Shown: in pieces, positions 15,621 to 24,100 of the stretch
Numbering within the stretch: position 1 is the first letter of the stretch
Layout: every line of letters begins with the position of its first letter
From: Duganella levis
GTDB taxonomy: Bacteria > Pseudomonadota > Gammaproteobacteria > Burkholderiales > Burkholderiaceae_D
DNA length: 64,000 nucleotides
Assembly: GCF_009857605.1 (NCBI RefSeq)
Contig: NZ_WWCT01000022.1
Location: forward strand, 78,632-142,631
Direction: 5' to 3'
Program-made: the position numbers and the translations under genes
The notes under the pieces: generated by a model
Seen by the model: only the letters and a program-made list of their open reading frames with translations
Told to the model about the DNA's origin: nothing
Database searches by the model: none

Positions 15621-17549
15621 ATGACCGAGCAACTTGATTCCTCCCGTCGCAGCCTCCTCAAATTCCTGTCCGGCGCTCCATTGCTGCCGTTGGCTGGCGG
15701 CAGCGCCACCGCCGCCCTGCTGGCCGCTTGCGGTGGCGGCGACACCGCCTCGCCGGCGCCGCAACTGATGTCGGTGAGCTTCTCCGGCATGGCCGCGCCA
15801 AGCCTGGCCGACGCGCCGAAAATGGCCACCACCACGGTCGCCTCGGCCATGCAGGCGCTGTACTCGGACGGCAAGACCGTGCCGTACAGCCTGGCTTACC
15901 AGACCTTCTTCATCACCGGCGCGCAAGTGCCGAACGGCAGCGGCGGCACGACCCTGGCGGGCGGCTACTGGGACATCAACAACAAGCCGATCCTGGATAA
16001 AACCGACGCCAACTCGCGCCAGTTCTTCTCCGACGCGCCGGACGGCACCTCGCTGCTGAAGCTGGCCTCGACCACCGTGTCCGGCATCAAGGGCAACGCC
16101 GTGTTCGCCGTAGTGCAGTTTGAATACACCACCCGCAATGTCAAGGGCGACTCGGTGTACGGCATGCTGCCGTCGCCGATCGCCGTGCTGACGCTGGACC
16201 AGGACAAGGCCACCGGCGCGCTGACGCTGGTGAAATACCACAACGTCGACACCAGCCCGGCCAACGGCCTGTGGATCACCTGCGGCGCCAGCCGTTCGCC
16301 ATGGAACACCCACCTGTCGAGCGAAGAGTACGAGCCGGATGCAACCGTCATCGGCACCAATACCCAGTTCGCCAACTTCAGCACCAACCTGTACGGCGAT
16401 GCCACCAAGGCCAACCCGTACCACTACGGCCACCTGCCGGAAATCACCGTCAACCCGGACGGCACCGGCAGCTGCAAGAAGCACTACTGCCTGGGCCGCA
16501 TCTCGCACGAACTGGTGCAAGTGATGCCGGACGAACGCACCACGCTGATGGGCGATGACGCCACCAACGGCGGCCTGTTCATGTTCGTGGCCGACAAGGC
16601 CAAGGACCTGTCCAGCGGCGTCCTGTACGTCGCCAAGTGGAACCAGAAAACCACCGACAACGGCGGCTCGGCCACGCTGTCGTGGATCAAGCTGGGCAGC
16701 GCCACCTCGGCCGAGATCAAGGCCCTGGCCGACCAGTTGAAAGCAGCCGACATCATGGACGTGAAAACCGCCGACCCGTCGGATGCGTCGTACACCAAGA
16801 TCGCGTTCAACGGCAAATTCAACTGGATCAAGATCGTGCCGGGCAAAGAGAAGGCTGCGGCGTTCCTGGAAACCCACCGCTACGCCGCGTTCAAGGGCGG
16901 CAGCATGGGCTTCACCAAAATGGAAGGCACCACCGTCAACGCCAAGGACAAGATCGCCTACTCGGCGATTGCCGCGATCGGCTCGGCCATGACCAATGGT
17001 TCGGGCGGCATCTCGATCAAAGGCCCAAGCGCCGGCGCCGTCTACGCGCTGAACATGAAGGCCGGCCAGGTGGATGACACCGGCGCCGCCATCAACAGCG
17101 AATGGGTGCCGGTCGACATGGCCGCCGTGCCGGCGCTGCTGTCGGAAGATCTGAAAACCGCCGATGCGCTGGGCAACCTGGCCAATCCGGACAAAGTGGC
17201 TAACCCGGACAACATCAAGTTTTCCGAGAAGCTGCGCACGCTGTTCATCGGCGAAGACAGCGGCACCCACGTCAACAACTTCCTGTGGGCGTACAACGTC
17301 GACACCAAGGCGCTGACGCGCATCCTGTCGACGCCGTCTGGCGCCGAATCGACCGGCCTGCATGCGGTGGACGACATCAACGGCTTCGCCTACATCATGA
17401 GCAACTTCCAGCACGCCGGTGACTGGGAAGCGGCGCTGCACGGAAAAGTGCAGGCCACGCTCGATCCGCTGATCCGCGCCAACTACCGCGGCCGCTACGG
17501 CGCAGCAGTCGGCTACCTGACCGGCTTCCCGGGCCTGACCTTCAGCTGA
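15621..17549 (+). CDS. PhoX-family (DUF839) Tat-exported phosphatase
   Basis: 642 residues from the ATG at 15621. Residues 1-40 combine a twin-arginine motif (SRRSLLKFL) with a lipobox-like LLAAC before a Gly run, so it may be a Tat-exported lipoprotein. The body matches PhoX/DUF839 proteins: the start of the beta-propeller, the NxLWxTCGASRSPWNTHLSSEE-type block near residue 220 (metal-binding Cys, Glu), GLFMFVADKA, and the C-terminal FIGEDSGTHVNNFLWAYNVD. PhoX enzymes are calcium/iron alkaline phosphatases of the periplasm. A Pho box lies upstream, supporting a phosphate-scavenging role. The in-frame 49-codon extension upstream is not signal-like. Confidence 0.85.
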   Translation: MTEQLDSSRRSLLKFLSGAPLLPLAGGSATAALLAACGGGDTASPAPQLMSVSFSGMAAPSLADAPKMATTTVASAMQALYSDGKTVPYSLAYQTFFITGAQVPNGSGGTTLAGGYWDINNKPILDKTDANSRQFFSDAPDGTSLLKLASTTVSGIKGNAVFAVVQFEYTTRNVKGDSVYGMLPSPIAVLTLDQDKATGALTLVKYHNVDTSPANGLWITCGASRSPWNTHLSSEEYEPDATVIGTNTQFANFSTNLYGDATKANPYHYGHLPEITVNPDGTGSCKKHYCLGRISHELVQVMPDERTTLMGDDATNGGLFMFVADKAKDLSSGVLYVAKWNQKTTDNGGSATLSWIKLGSATSAEIKALADQLKAADIMDVKTADPSDASYTKIAFNGKFNWIKIVPGKEKAAAFLETHRYAAFKGGSMGFTKMEGTTVNAKDKIAYSAIAAIGSAMTNGSGGISIKGPSAGAVYALNMKAGQVDDTGAAINSEWVPVDMAAVPALLSEDLKTADALGNLANPDKVANPDNIKFSEKLRTLFIGEDSGTHVNNFLWAYNVDTKALTRILSTPSGAESTGLHAVDDINGFAYIMSNFQHAGDWEAALHGKVQATLDPLIRANYRGRYGAAVGYLTGFPGLTFS

Positions 17550-17597
17550 TCCATCCGGCTCTAGCGGCACCTGCATAACCCGCACACCGCCGGCGCC

Positions 17598-17627
17598 AGG
17601 GTCTGACCCCGTACGGGGTCAGACCCT
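17598..17627. repeat. Perfect 30-bp palindrome / terminator between two genes
   Basis: The element AGGGTCTGACCCC + GTAC + its exact complement forms a perfect 30-bp palindrome starting 48 bases after the PhoX stop. It is followed on the plus strand by TCCGTTTTGG. It can act as a transcription terminator. The GGTCTGACCCC unit resembles short palindromic elements dispersed in many beta-proteobacterial intergenic regions; only this copy is in the window. Confidence 0.65.
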
Positions 17628-17717
17628 TCCGTTTTGGGGTGACCGCAAGCTACCGTGCGGCGCTTCCCGGCCGATGCGGCCGATAATGCGCAGATAGCTC
17701 GCCAACGGAGAACTATC

Positions 17718-18791
17718 ATGTTGAAACACGCTTGCGCCGTCCTCCTCGCATTCAACATCGCCGGCTGCGGTGGCAGCTCCGGTTCCGGCAGCGCGACAAC
17801 GCCGCTGCCGCCACCCACGCCCACCACGCCGACCACACCCTCCGGCGGCCCCACCGTGCTGGCCACCGGCCTGCAAATCCCTTGGTCCATCGCCTTTTAC
17901 GGCACCACGCCGCTGATCAGCGAACGCGGCACGGCGCGCATCCAGGCCGTGGGGGCGAACGGCGCGCTGACCGCCATCGCCACCATCAACGGCGTGAGCG
18001 GCACCGGCGAAGGCGGCCTGCTCGGCATCGCCGTGCGTGGCGGCTACCTGTACGCCTACTTCACCGCCGACACCGAGAACCGCATCGAACGCTATCCGCT
18101 GACCGGCTCCGGCGCCGCCACCCGCCTCGGCGCCGCGCAAACACTCCTGAGGGGCATTCCATCCGGCAGCAATCACAACGGCGGACGCATCGCCTTCGGC
18201 CCGGACGGCATGCTGTACGCCTCCACCGGCGACGCCGGCACTACCAGCCGTTCGCAGGATCTCAACTCGCTGGGCGGAAAAATCCTGCGCCTGACGCCGG
18301 ACGGCCGCGTGCCAGCCGACAACCCCTTTGCCGGCTCCTACGTGTACAGCTACGGCCACCGCAACGTACAAGGTATAGCCTGGGCCAGCGATGGTGCCAT
18401 GTACGCATCAGAGTTCGGCCAGAACACCTGGGACGAACTGAATCTGATCAAAGCCGGCGGCAACTATGGCTGGCCTACGGTCGAAGGCAAGGCCGGCAAC
18501 AGCCTGTACATCGATCCGCTCCAGCAATGGGCGACCGCCGAGGCCAGCCCGAGCGGCATCGCCATCAGCGGCGGCAATATCTACATCGCCAACCTGCGCG
18601 GCGAACGCTTGCGCAAGGTGCCGCTCTCGGCACCCGGCACCTCATCGGAATTCTACGTCCAGCAATACGGCCGACTGCGCGACGTCAGCGTCGCACCCGA
18701 CGGCAGGCTCTACATCATCACCAACAACACCGACGGCCGCGGCACACCGAAAGCCGGCGACGACCGCCTGTTAAGCGCTCCCGCTCTTTAA
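17718..18791 (+). CDS. PQQ-dependent sugar dehydrogenase-like lipoprotein
   Basis: 357 residues from the ATG at 17718 (CGGAG upstream). Residues 1-22 are a lipoprotein signal with lipobox IAGC, then a Ser/Gly and Pro/Thr linker to about residue 48. The rest is a six-bladed propeller of the soluble glucose/sorbosone dehydrogenase family: LATGLQIPWSIAF, EGGLLGIAV, SNHNGGRIAFGPDGMLYASTGDAG, GKILRLTPDG and YSYGHRNVQGIAW. The His after SN and the GHRN motif correspond to catalytic and PQQ-binding residues in that family. It is probably anchored in the outer membrane or periplasm. The sugar substrate is unknown. Confidence 0.9.
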   Translation: MLKHACAVLLAFNIAGCGGSSGSGSATTPLPPPTPTTPTTPSGGPTVLATGLQIPWSIAFYGTTPLISERGTARIQAVGANGALTAIATINGVSGTGEGGLLGIAVRGGYLYAYFTADTENRIERYPLTGSGAATRLGAAQTLLRGIPSGSNHNGGRIAFGPDGMLYASTGDAGTTSRSQDLNSLGGKILRLTPDGRVPADNPFAGSYVYSYGHRNVQGIAWASDGAMYASEFGQNTWDELNLIKAGGNYGWPTVEGKAGNSLYIDPLQQWATAEASPSGIAISGGNIYIANLRGERLRKVPLSAPGTSSEFYVQQYGRLRDVSVAPDGRLYIITNNTDGRGTPKAGDDRLLSAPAL

Positions 18792-18818
18792 CGCGCGGCC
18801 TTTCTCCCACGCCGCCGG

Positions 18819-19451
18819 CTAGCGCACCCAGCCGCTATCGGCTGGCGGGCAATTCACCTGCATCCACTTGCCGCCGCTGCGTGTTGCGGCCGCCAGCGTG
18901 GATGCGCCGTTCATGAAGCAGGTGGAGCGCGAACCGCGCGTGACGCGGGAATACACCACGCCGTCAGCCGACGTGTAGTGATCGGTGACTTCGGCCGTGT
19001 CGCCGACGAAGGCGTTCTCGATCCCGCGCGCCAGCCGGGCCTGCATGCTGTCCGGCCGTTGCGCCGGGATGGCAGGCGCTCGACCCAGTATCTCCTTGTC
19101 GATCTTGCGCAGATCGCGCCGGGCCTGCGCCATGATGTCGGCAGCGGCGGGCAGCGCTTTCTCCGGTAGCGCCTCGGACGGGTCAGGCGCCACCGGCATG
19201 GGCACTGGTACCGCCACCAAGCTGGCGGGCGACGCCTCGTTCCGACGTGGTGGCGCTGACGGCCGTGCCGCCGGAGCCGGGGCGTTACGCTGCGGCTGCG
19301 TCACGGCCTTCGGCAACGTCAGCAAAACCAGATTGGACGCACGCGCCGGCCGAGGCGGCTCGACAGCGCGCGGCGGCGAACGCACAAGCAGCAGCACAGC
19401 CACACCATGTATTAGTACCGCAAAACCCAGCGGCCAAGCCCGATGCCTCAT
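18819..19451 (-). CDS. TonB-like N-terminus, proline-rich periplasmic protein
   Basis: 210 residues from the ATG at 19449-19451; the reading can extend ten codons to 19481. One membrane segment at about residues 5-23 (LGFAVLIHGVAVLLLV) has a histidine inside, like the TonB transmembrane helix. A Pro/Ala-rich stretch (about 25-105) and a C-terminal domain with two cysteines (SRSTCFMNG, VNCPPADSG) follow. The C-terminus does not match the TonB domain. It is probably a conserved protein anchored in the inner membrane, function unknown. No clear Shine-Dalgarno is seen. Confidence 0.65.
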   Translation of the reverse strand: MRHRAWPLGFAVLIHGVAVLLLVRSPPRAVEPPRPARASNLVLLTLPKAVTQPQRNAPAPAARPSAPPRRNEASPASLVAVPVPMPVAPDPSEALPEKALPAAADIMAQARRDLRKIDKEILGRAPAIPAQRPDSMQARLARGIENAFVGDTAEVTDHYTSADGVVYSRVTRGSRSTCFMNGASTLAAATRSGGKWMQVNCPPADSGWVR

Positions 19452-19556
19452 GTAATAAATTATGCAATGATATTCTCGCAACTATACACGTTGCGCGCGT
19501 CGCCGATTTGCTGGCTGGAGTAGCATGTCCCCATAGGCCGCCAGCAAGGAGCAACC

Positions 19557-19814
19557 ATGCCGACCAAAACCATAGACGGATACGAAATCGAATTTACCGC
19601 CGAGCCGCTGCCGGGCACCGACCACTGGGGCGCCTACGTGGCGATCCTGGCGCCGTCCGCCAACCCGATGCACCTGGACGAGGTCTACCCCAAACAGCGC
19701 GTCATGGCCGACCAGCCCTGCACCTGCGAAGCGGACGCGCAAGCGCATGCGGAACAGGCGGCCGAGACCATTCTCGACCAACTGCGCGCGCCACAAAAAT
19801 CCCCGGGTGACTAG
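19557..19814 (+). CDS. Small conserved-looking hypothetical protein
   Basis: 85 residues, acidic, soluble. AAGGAGCAACC stands immediately before the ATG, a textbook ribosome-binding site. The fold looks like a short beta-strand pair (KTIDGYEIEFTAEPLPG, WGAYVAILAPSANP) followed by a C-terminal helix rich in Ala, Glu and Gln. No family was recognised. It is divergent from the TonB-like protein gene, with about 105 bases between the starts. Confidence 0.7.
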   Translation: MPTKTIDGYEIEFTAEPLPGTDHWGAYVAILAPSANPMHLDEVYPKQRVMADQPCTCEADAQAHAEQAAETILDQLRAPQKSPGD

Positions 19815-20062
19815 CATCCCCACCACACTTTTCAAAAATCTTTGTTTTTCGATAGTAATATTGCCAAAAACGAAGTATTGTTGTGTGTGCACTTCAGCGC
19901 TAAAAGTGCCATGCTGCACTGCAGTTATGTATCGCAGCGTACAGTAGCGCCGCCAAGGTGTTGTGCAGAGCAACGGGAATATTTATTGCCTGTTGTTAAT
20001 GGCTGTGGGTCAGACTACAATCGGGTGTCATTCAGCTGAAACAATTTGCGGAATCTGTTCAT
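19815..20062. other. AT-richer gap before HD-GYP gene
   Basis: A 248-base non-coding stretch, visibly richer in A/T than its surroundings. It contains T- and A-runs (about 19830-19880) and ends with GCGGAATCTGTTCAT before the ATG. It probably carries the promoter of the response-regulator gene. No RNA gene, clear operator or repeat was found. Confidence 0.5.
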
Positions 20063-21568
20063 ATGTCTTTTCTGTCATCTGCCTCGCCCAAGTTAGCACC
20101 ATGGAAAGTCCTGTTGGTTGATGATGAACCGGACATTCATGACATCACCAAACTGACGCTGAGCCGCTTCCGTCTCGACGGCCGCGCGCTGAGCTTCGTC
20201 CACGCCTACAGCGGCGCCGAAGCCAAGGAAGTGCTGGCGCGCGAGTCCGACATCGCGCTGGTGTTCCTCGACGTCGTGATGGAAAAGGAAGACAGCGGCC
20301 TCGAAGTGGCGCGCTGGATGCGCGAAGACCTGGACAACCAGTTCACCCGCATCGTGCTGCGCACCGGCCAGCCCGGCCAGGCGCCGGAAGAACGCGTGAT
20401 CGTCAACTACGACATCAACGACTACAAAGAAAAAACCGAGCTGGACCGCACCAAGCTGTTCACCACCACCTTCGCCGCGCTGCGCGCCTACCGCGACATC
20501 ATGAAGGTGGAGGAAGCCCACCGCGCCCAGATCAATTACCGCGAAGGCCTGGAGCGCGTGATCGCCGCCTCCTCGCACATCTTCCGCCAGCGCAATCTGA
20601 AAGACTTCGCCAACGGCCTGCTGCAACAAGTGGTGGCGCTGCTGCGCCTGGAACACAGCATGCTGCTGCGCCTGCGTGGTGCTACCGCCATCAGCGGCGA
20701 GAACGATTACGAAATCCTGGCCAAGATCGGCGATGAAGACGGCACCCTGCTGTCACCGGAAGTGCTGGCGCAGATCGACGCCGCCAAGAGCAACCAGATT
20801 TCGCGCGTGGAAGGCGACACCTACATCGGCTACTTCCCCAACGCCAGCGGCAAGGCGTCGCTGCTGGTGCTCAAGGGCGTGGCGGAAATTTCGGAAATCG
20901 ACACCAAGCTGCTGGAAGTATTCTGCTCCGGCGTCGCCATCGCCTTCGACAACATCCTGCTGAGCCAGGAAATCACCGACACCCAGGCCGAGCTGATCAT
21001 GCGTCTCGGCGACGTCGTCGAATCGCGCTCCAACGAAGCCGGCAACCACGTGCGCCGCATGTCCGAGGTGTGCCACCTGCTGGCCCAGGAAGCCGGCCTG
21101 CCGGAAGACGAAGTGGCGGTGTTGCGCCACGCCGCGCCGATGCACGACATCGGCAAGATCGCCACGCCGGACGCGGTGCTGCTCAAGCCGGGCAAGCTGG
21201 ATGCGGCCGAGTGGGAAATCATGAAGCAGCACCCGGCCGTCGGCCTGTCGATCCTGGATGGCTCGCAGCGCCCGATCCTGAAGGCGGCCGCCGTCATCGC
21301 CCACCAGCACCACGAGAAATACGACGGCAGCGGCTATCCGCAAGGCCTGAAGGGCGAAGACATCCACCTGTACGCGCGCATCGTCGCCGTGGCCGACGTG
21401 TTCGACGCGCTGATGCACAAGCGCTGCTACAAGGAAGCCTGGCCAATCGAAAAAGTCATCGAGCATCTGCGCGAAGTGGCCGGCCATCACCTCGATCCGA
21501 AGTACGTCGATCTGCTGATCAAGAATATCGACCGCGCGCTGGCGATCAATGAACGCTTGCCAGATTGA
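20063..21568 (+). CDS. HD-GYP response regulator (REC-DUF3369-HD-GYP)
   Basis: 501 residues. A receiver domain (about 12-140) has the acidic pair DDE, phospho-acceptor Asp70 (LVFLDVVME) and the KEKTELD switch region. DUF3369 (about 160-300) is GAF-like. The HD-GYP domain (about 315-495) has the metal-binding HD at His361-Asp362 (MHDIGKIA) and the GYP motif at 424-426 (YDGSGYPQGLKGEDI). The family hydrolyses cyclic-di-GMP, here under phospho-relay control. The cognate kinase is not adjacent. Within the window it could oppose the GGDEF protein at 43.9-47.0 kb. Confidence 0.95.
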   Translation: MSFLSSASPKLAPWKVLLVDDEPDIHDITKLTLSRFRLDGRALSFVHAYSGAEAKEVLARESDIALVFLDVVMEKEDSGLEVARWMREDLDNQFTRIVLRTGQPGQAPEERVIVNYDINDYKEKTELDRTKLFTTTFAALRAYRDIMKVEEAHRAQINYREGLERVIAASSHIFRQRNLKDFANGLLQQVVALLRLEHSMLLRLRGATAISGENDYEILAKIGDEDGTLLSPEVLAQIDAAKSNQISRVEGDTYIGYFPNASGKASLLVLKGVAEISEIDTKLLEVFCSGVAIAFDNILLSQEITDTQAELIMRLGDVVESRSNEAGNHVRRMSEVCHLLAQEAGLPEDEVAVLRHAAPMHDIGKIATPDAVLLKPGKLDAAEWEIMKQHPAVGLSILDGSQRPILKAAAVIAHQHHEKYDGSGYPQGLKGEDIHLYARIVAVADVFDALMHKRCYKEAWPIEKVIEHLREVAGHHLDPKYVDLLIKNIDRALAINERLPD

Positions 21569-21612
21569 ATAAGCATATTAGCAATCGTTCGTAGGGGCTG
21601 GATTTGCTAGCC

Positions 21613-21651
21613 CGTAAGATCATGGTCTGCTTTTCAGACCAGGATCTTACG
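21613..21651 (+). promoter_or_regulatory. Long hairpin touching the receptor start codon
   Basis: Arms 21613-21629 and 21635-21651 form a 17-bp stem with a single mismatch and a 5-base loop (CTTTT). The right arm ends on the base directly before the ATG at 21652. No normal Shine-Dalgarno is present. It is a candidate mRNA control element of the receptor operon. No T-tract follows, so it is unlikely to be a terminator for the upstream gene. Confidence 0.6.
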
Positions 21652-24087
21652 ATGCACAAAAATGTCCTCCCACCGCTGTTGCTGCTCGCCGAACTGCTGG
21701 CCGCGCTGCCGTCCGCCCAAGCCCAAGATACCGCCGCCATCGATCAAGTCACAGTGGTCGGTTCGCGCGCGCGCAACCGCACCGTGTTCGATTCCACCGT
21801 GCCGATCGACCGCTTCGGCGCGCGCGAGGTGGAGAATGCCTTGTCCAGCGGCGAAGTCGGCGCCGCCCTGCAAGCGCTGTCGCCGTCGATCAACTTCCCG
21901 CGCATCGAATCCAGTGGCGCTTCCGACTCGGTGCGCGGCGTGCAGCTGCGCGGCCTGGCGCCGGACCAGGTGCTGGTGCTGATCAACGGCAAACGCCGCC
22001 ACGCCAGCGCCGTGCTGGACACCGAAAGCAGCTTCGCCGGCACCGTGCCGGTCGACGTCAACGCGATTCCGCCGGGCGCCATCGACCACATCGAAATCCT
22101 GCGCGACGGCGCCGGCGCGCAATACGGCAGCGACGCCGTGGCCGGCGTCATCAACATCGTGCTCAAGCAGCAGCGCAGCGGCGGCTCGGCTTCGGTCAGC
22201 TACGGCGCCAACCACACCGACTTCAAGCCGACCGACGAGAAGAAGACCGACGGCCAGACCAAAATCGTCAACGCCGACTACGGCGTGCCGCTGGGCGACG
22301 CCGGCTTCTTCCGCTTCGGCGCCGAGAGCCGCAGCCGCAATCCGACCCAGCGCGCCGGCTTCAGCGACGCCGGCTGGACCTCATGGAACTACACGCCGGC
22401 CGACCAGGCCTTGGACGGCAAGGTGGTGTTCAAATCCGGCGACTCGCAATCGCTCAACAACTACCTGTTCTACAACGCCCTGCTGCCGCTCAGCGACGGC
22501 GTCGACCTGTACTCCTTCGCCACCGCCAACAAACGCAAGTCGGACGGCAGCGCCTACTTCCGCTATCCGGGCGATCCATCGAATGTGGAAGCGGTCTATC
22601 CGAAAGGCTACCGTCCGGTGACGCATGGCGACGCCAGCGACCTCAGCGTGGTAGCCGGCGTGCGCATCGCCAGCGGCGGCTGGAACTGGGATCTGAGCGC
22701 CCGCCACGGCAGCAACATCTTCAACTACGACGTCAACAACTCGCTCAACGCCTCGCTCGGCGCGCAAAGCCCAAGCAGCTTCCACCTGGCCACCTTCGAC
22801 TATCGCCAGAACGCGCTGAACGCCGACGTGACGCGCGAACTGGACTGGGGCGTGCCGGTCAACCTGGCGGTCGGCGCGGAATTCAGCCGCGAAACCTACG
22901 TCAGTTCGCCGGGCGACGCCGCCTCGTACGCGGCCGGTCCGTTCACCGATGCACCGCCGGGCGCGCAAGCCGGTCCAGGCCTGCGTCCGCAAGACGTGTT
23001 TGACGGCAGCCGCAACCTGCGCTCGGTCTACGCAGACATTGAAAGCGACCTCACCAAACAACTGCTGGTGGGTGCCGCCGCGCGCTATTCGGACTACAGC
23101 GACTTCGGCAACGCCAGCACCGGCAAGCTGTCGGCACGCTACAAGTTCACGGACGACTTCCTGCTGCGCGGCTCCGTGTCGAACAGCTTCCGCGCACCGG
23201 CGCTGGTGCAGACCGGCTTCCGCTTCTCCACGCTCAACTTCAACAGTGACGGCACCGGCTTGCAAACCGCGTCGCTGCTGCCGGCCAGCGATCCCTTGGC
23301 GCGCGCCTTCGGCGCCCAGAATCTGAAGCCGGAGAAATCGACCAACCTGTCGCTGGGCCTGGCATGGAAGCCGGCGCGCAACACCAGCTTCACGCTGGAC
23401 GGCTACCGCATCAAGATCAAGGACCGCATCACCCGCACCAGCGACCTGCAAAGCGACGCCGCCACCGCCTACCTGGCCGGCATCGGCCGCAGCGATATCC
23501 AGTCGGTGGCCTACCTGGCCAACCTGCTGGACACCACCACCACCGGCCTGGACGCGGTGCTGAACCACGACCTGTCCTTCGCCGGCGGCAAGCTGGACCT
23601 GAACGCCGCGCTCAACCTCAACAAAACGCGCATCGACAGCGTGCACCAGAGCTCGGCCGCATTGGCGAAGATCGATCCCGACCTGACCGTGCTGACCAAC
23701 GAAAGCCTGTTCCGCATCCGCAACGCCTCGCCGAAAAACAAGCTGGTGCTGAGCGCCGACTGGCAGGCCGCGCAATGGAGCCTGCTGGCGCGCGCCACCC
23801 GCTTCGGCGCACTGAAGGACTTCTCGTATGACGACGAGGCGCCGGTGGAAGACGGCGTCCACATCCAGCGCTTCGCCGCCGTCTGGACGCTGGACCTGGA
23901 AGCGCAATACAAGCTGACCAAACAGCTGACACTGGCGGTCGGCGCCGACAACCTGCTCGACCGCTATCCGCAGCGCGTGCGCGAAACCAACAACGCCACC
24001 TACGGCGGTGCCCTGCCCTACAACTTCATCAACCCCATCGGCGTGAATGGCGCATACTTCTACGGCCGCCTGCGCTACACCTTCTGA
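21652..24087 (+). CDS. TonB-dependent outer-membrane receptor
   Basis: 811 residues from the ATG at 21652, which begins a clean signal peptide (MHKNVLPPLLLLAELLAALPSAQAQ). An earlier in-frame TTG at 21604 and ATG at 21622 would disrupt it. A TonB-box-like segment IDQVTVVGSR follows, then the plug domain (about 50-165, with VRGVQLRGLAPDQVLVLINGKRR and DGAGAQYGSDAVAGVINIVLK). The 22-strand barrel ends in the terminal aromatic YGRLRYTF. Ligand unknown. The next gene, 13 bases on, encodes a secreted SAM hydrolase-like enzyme, so the pair is very likely one operon. The long antisense reading at 22381-24222 is a shadow. Confidence 0.95.
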   Translation: MHKNVLPPLLLLAELLAALPSAQAQDTAAIDQVTVVGSRARNRTVFDSTVPIDRFGAREVENALSSGEVGAALQALSPSINFPRIESSGASDSVRGVQLRGLAPDQVLVLINGKRRHASAVLDTESSFAGTVPVDVNAIPPGAIDHIEILRDGAGAQYGSDAVAGVINIVLKQQRSGGSASVSYGANHTDFKPTDEKKTDGQTKIVNADYGVPLGDAGFFRFGAESRSRNPTQRAGFSDAGWTSWNYTPADQALDGKVVFKSGDSQSLNNYLFYNALLPLSDGVDLYSFATANKRKSDGSAYFRYPGDPSNVEAVYPKGYRPVTHGDASDLSVVAGVRIASGGWNWDLSARHGSNIFNYDVNNSLNASLGAQSPSSFHLATFDYRQNALNADVTRELDWGVPVNLAVGAEFSRETYVSSPGDAASYAAGPFTDAPPGAQAGPGLRPQDVFDGSRNLRSVYADIESDLTKQLLVGAAARYSDYSDFGNASTGKLSARYKFTDDFLLRGSVSNSFRAPALVQTGFRFSTLNFNSDGTGLQTASLLPASDPLARAFGAQNLKPEKSTNLSLGLAWKPARNTSFTLDGYRIKIKDRITRTSDLQSDAATAYLAGIGRSDIQSVAYLANLLDTTTTGLDAVLNHDLSFAGGKLDLNAALNLNKTRIDSVHQSSAALAKIDPDLTVLTNESLFRIRNASPKNKLVLSADWQAAQWSLLARATRFGALKDFSYDDEAPVEDGVHIQRFAAVWTLDLEAQYKLTKQLTLAVGADNLLDRYPQRVRETNNATYGGALPYNFINPIGVNGAYFYGRLRYTF

Positions 24088-24100
24088 CCCAAAGGACACC

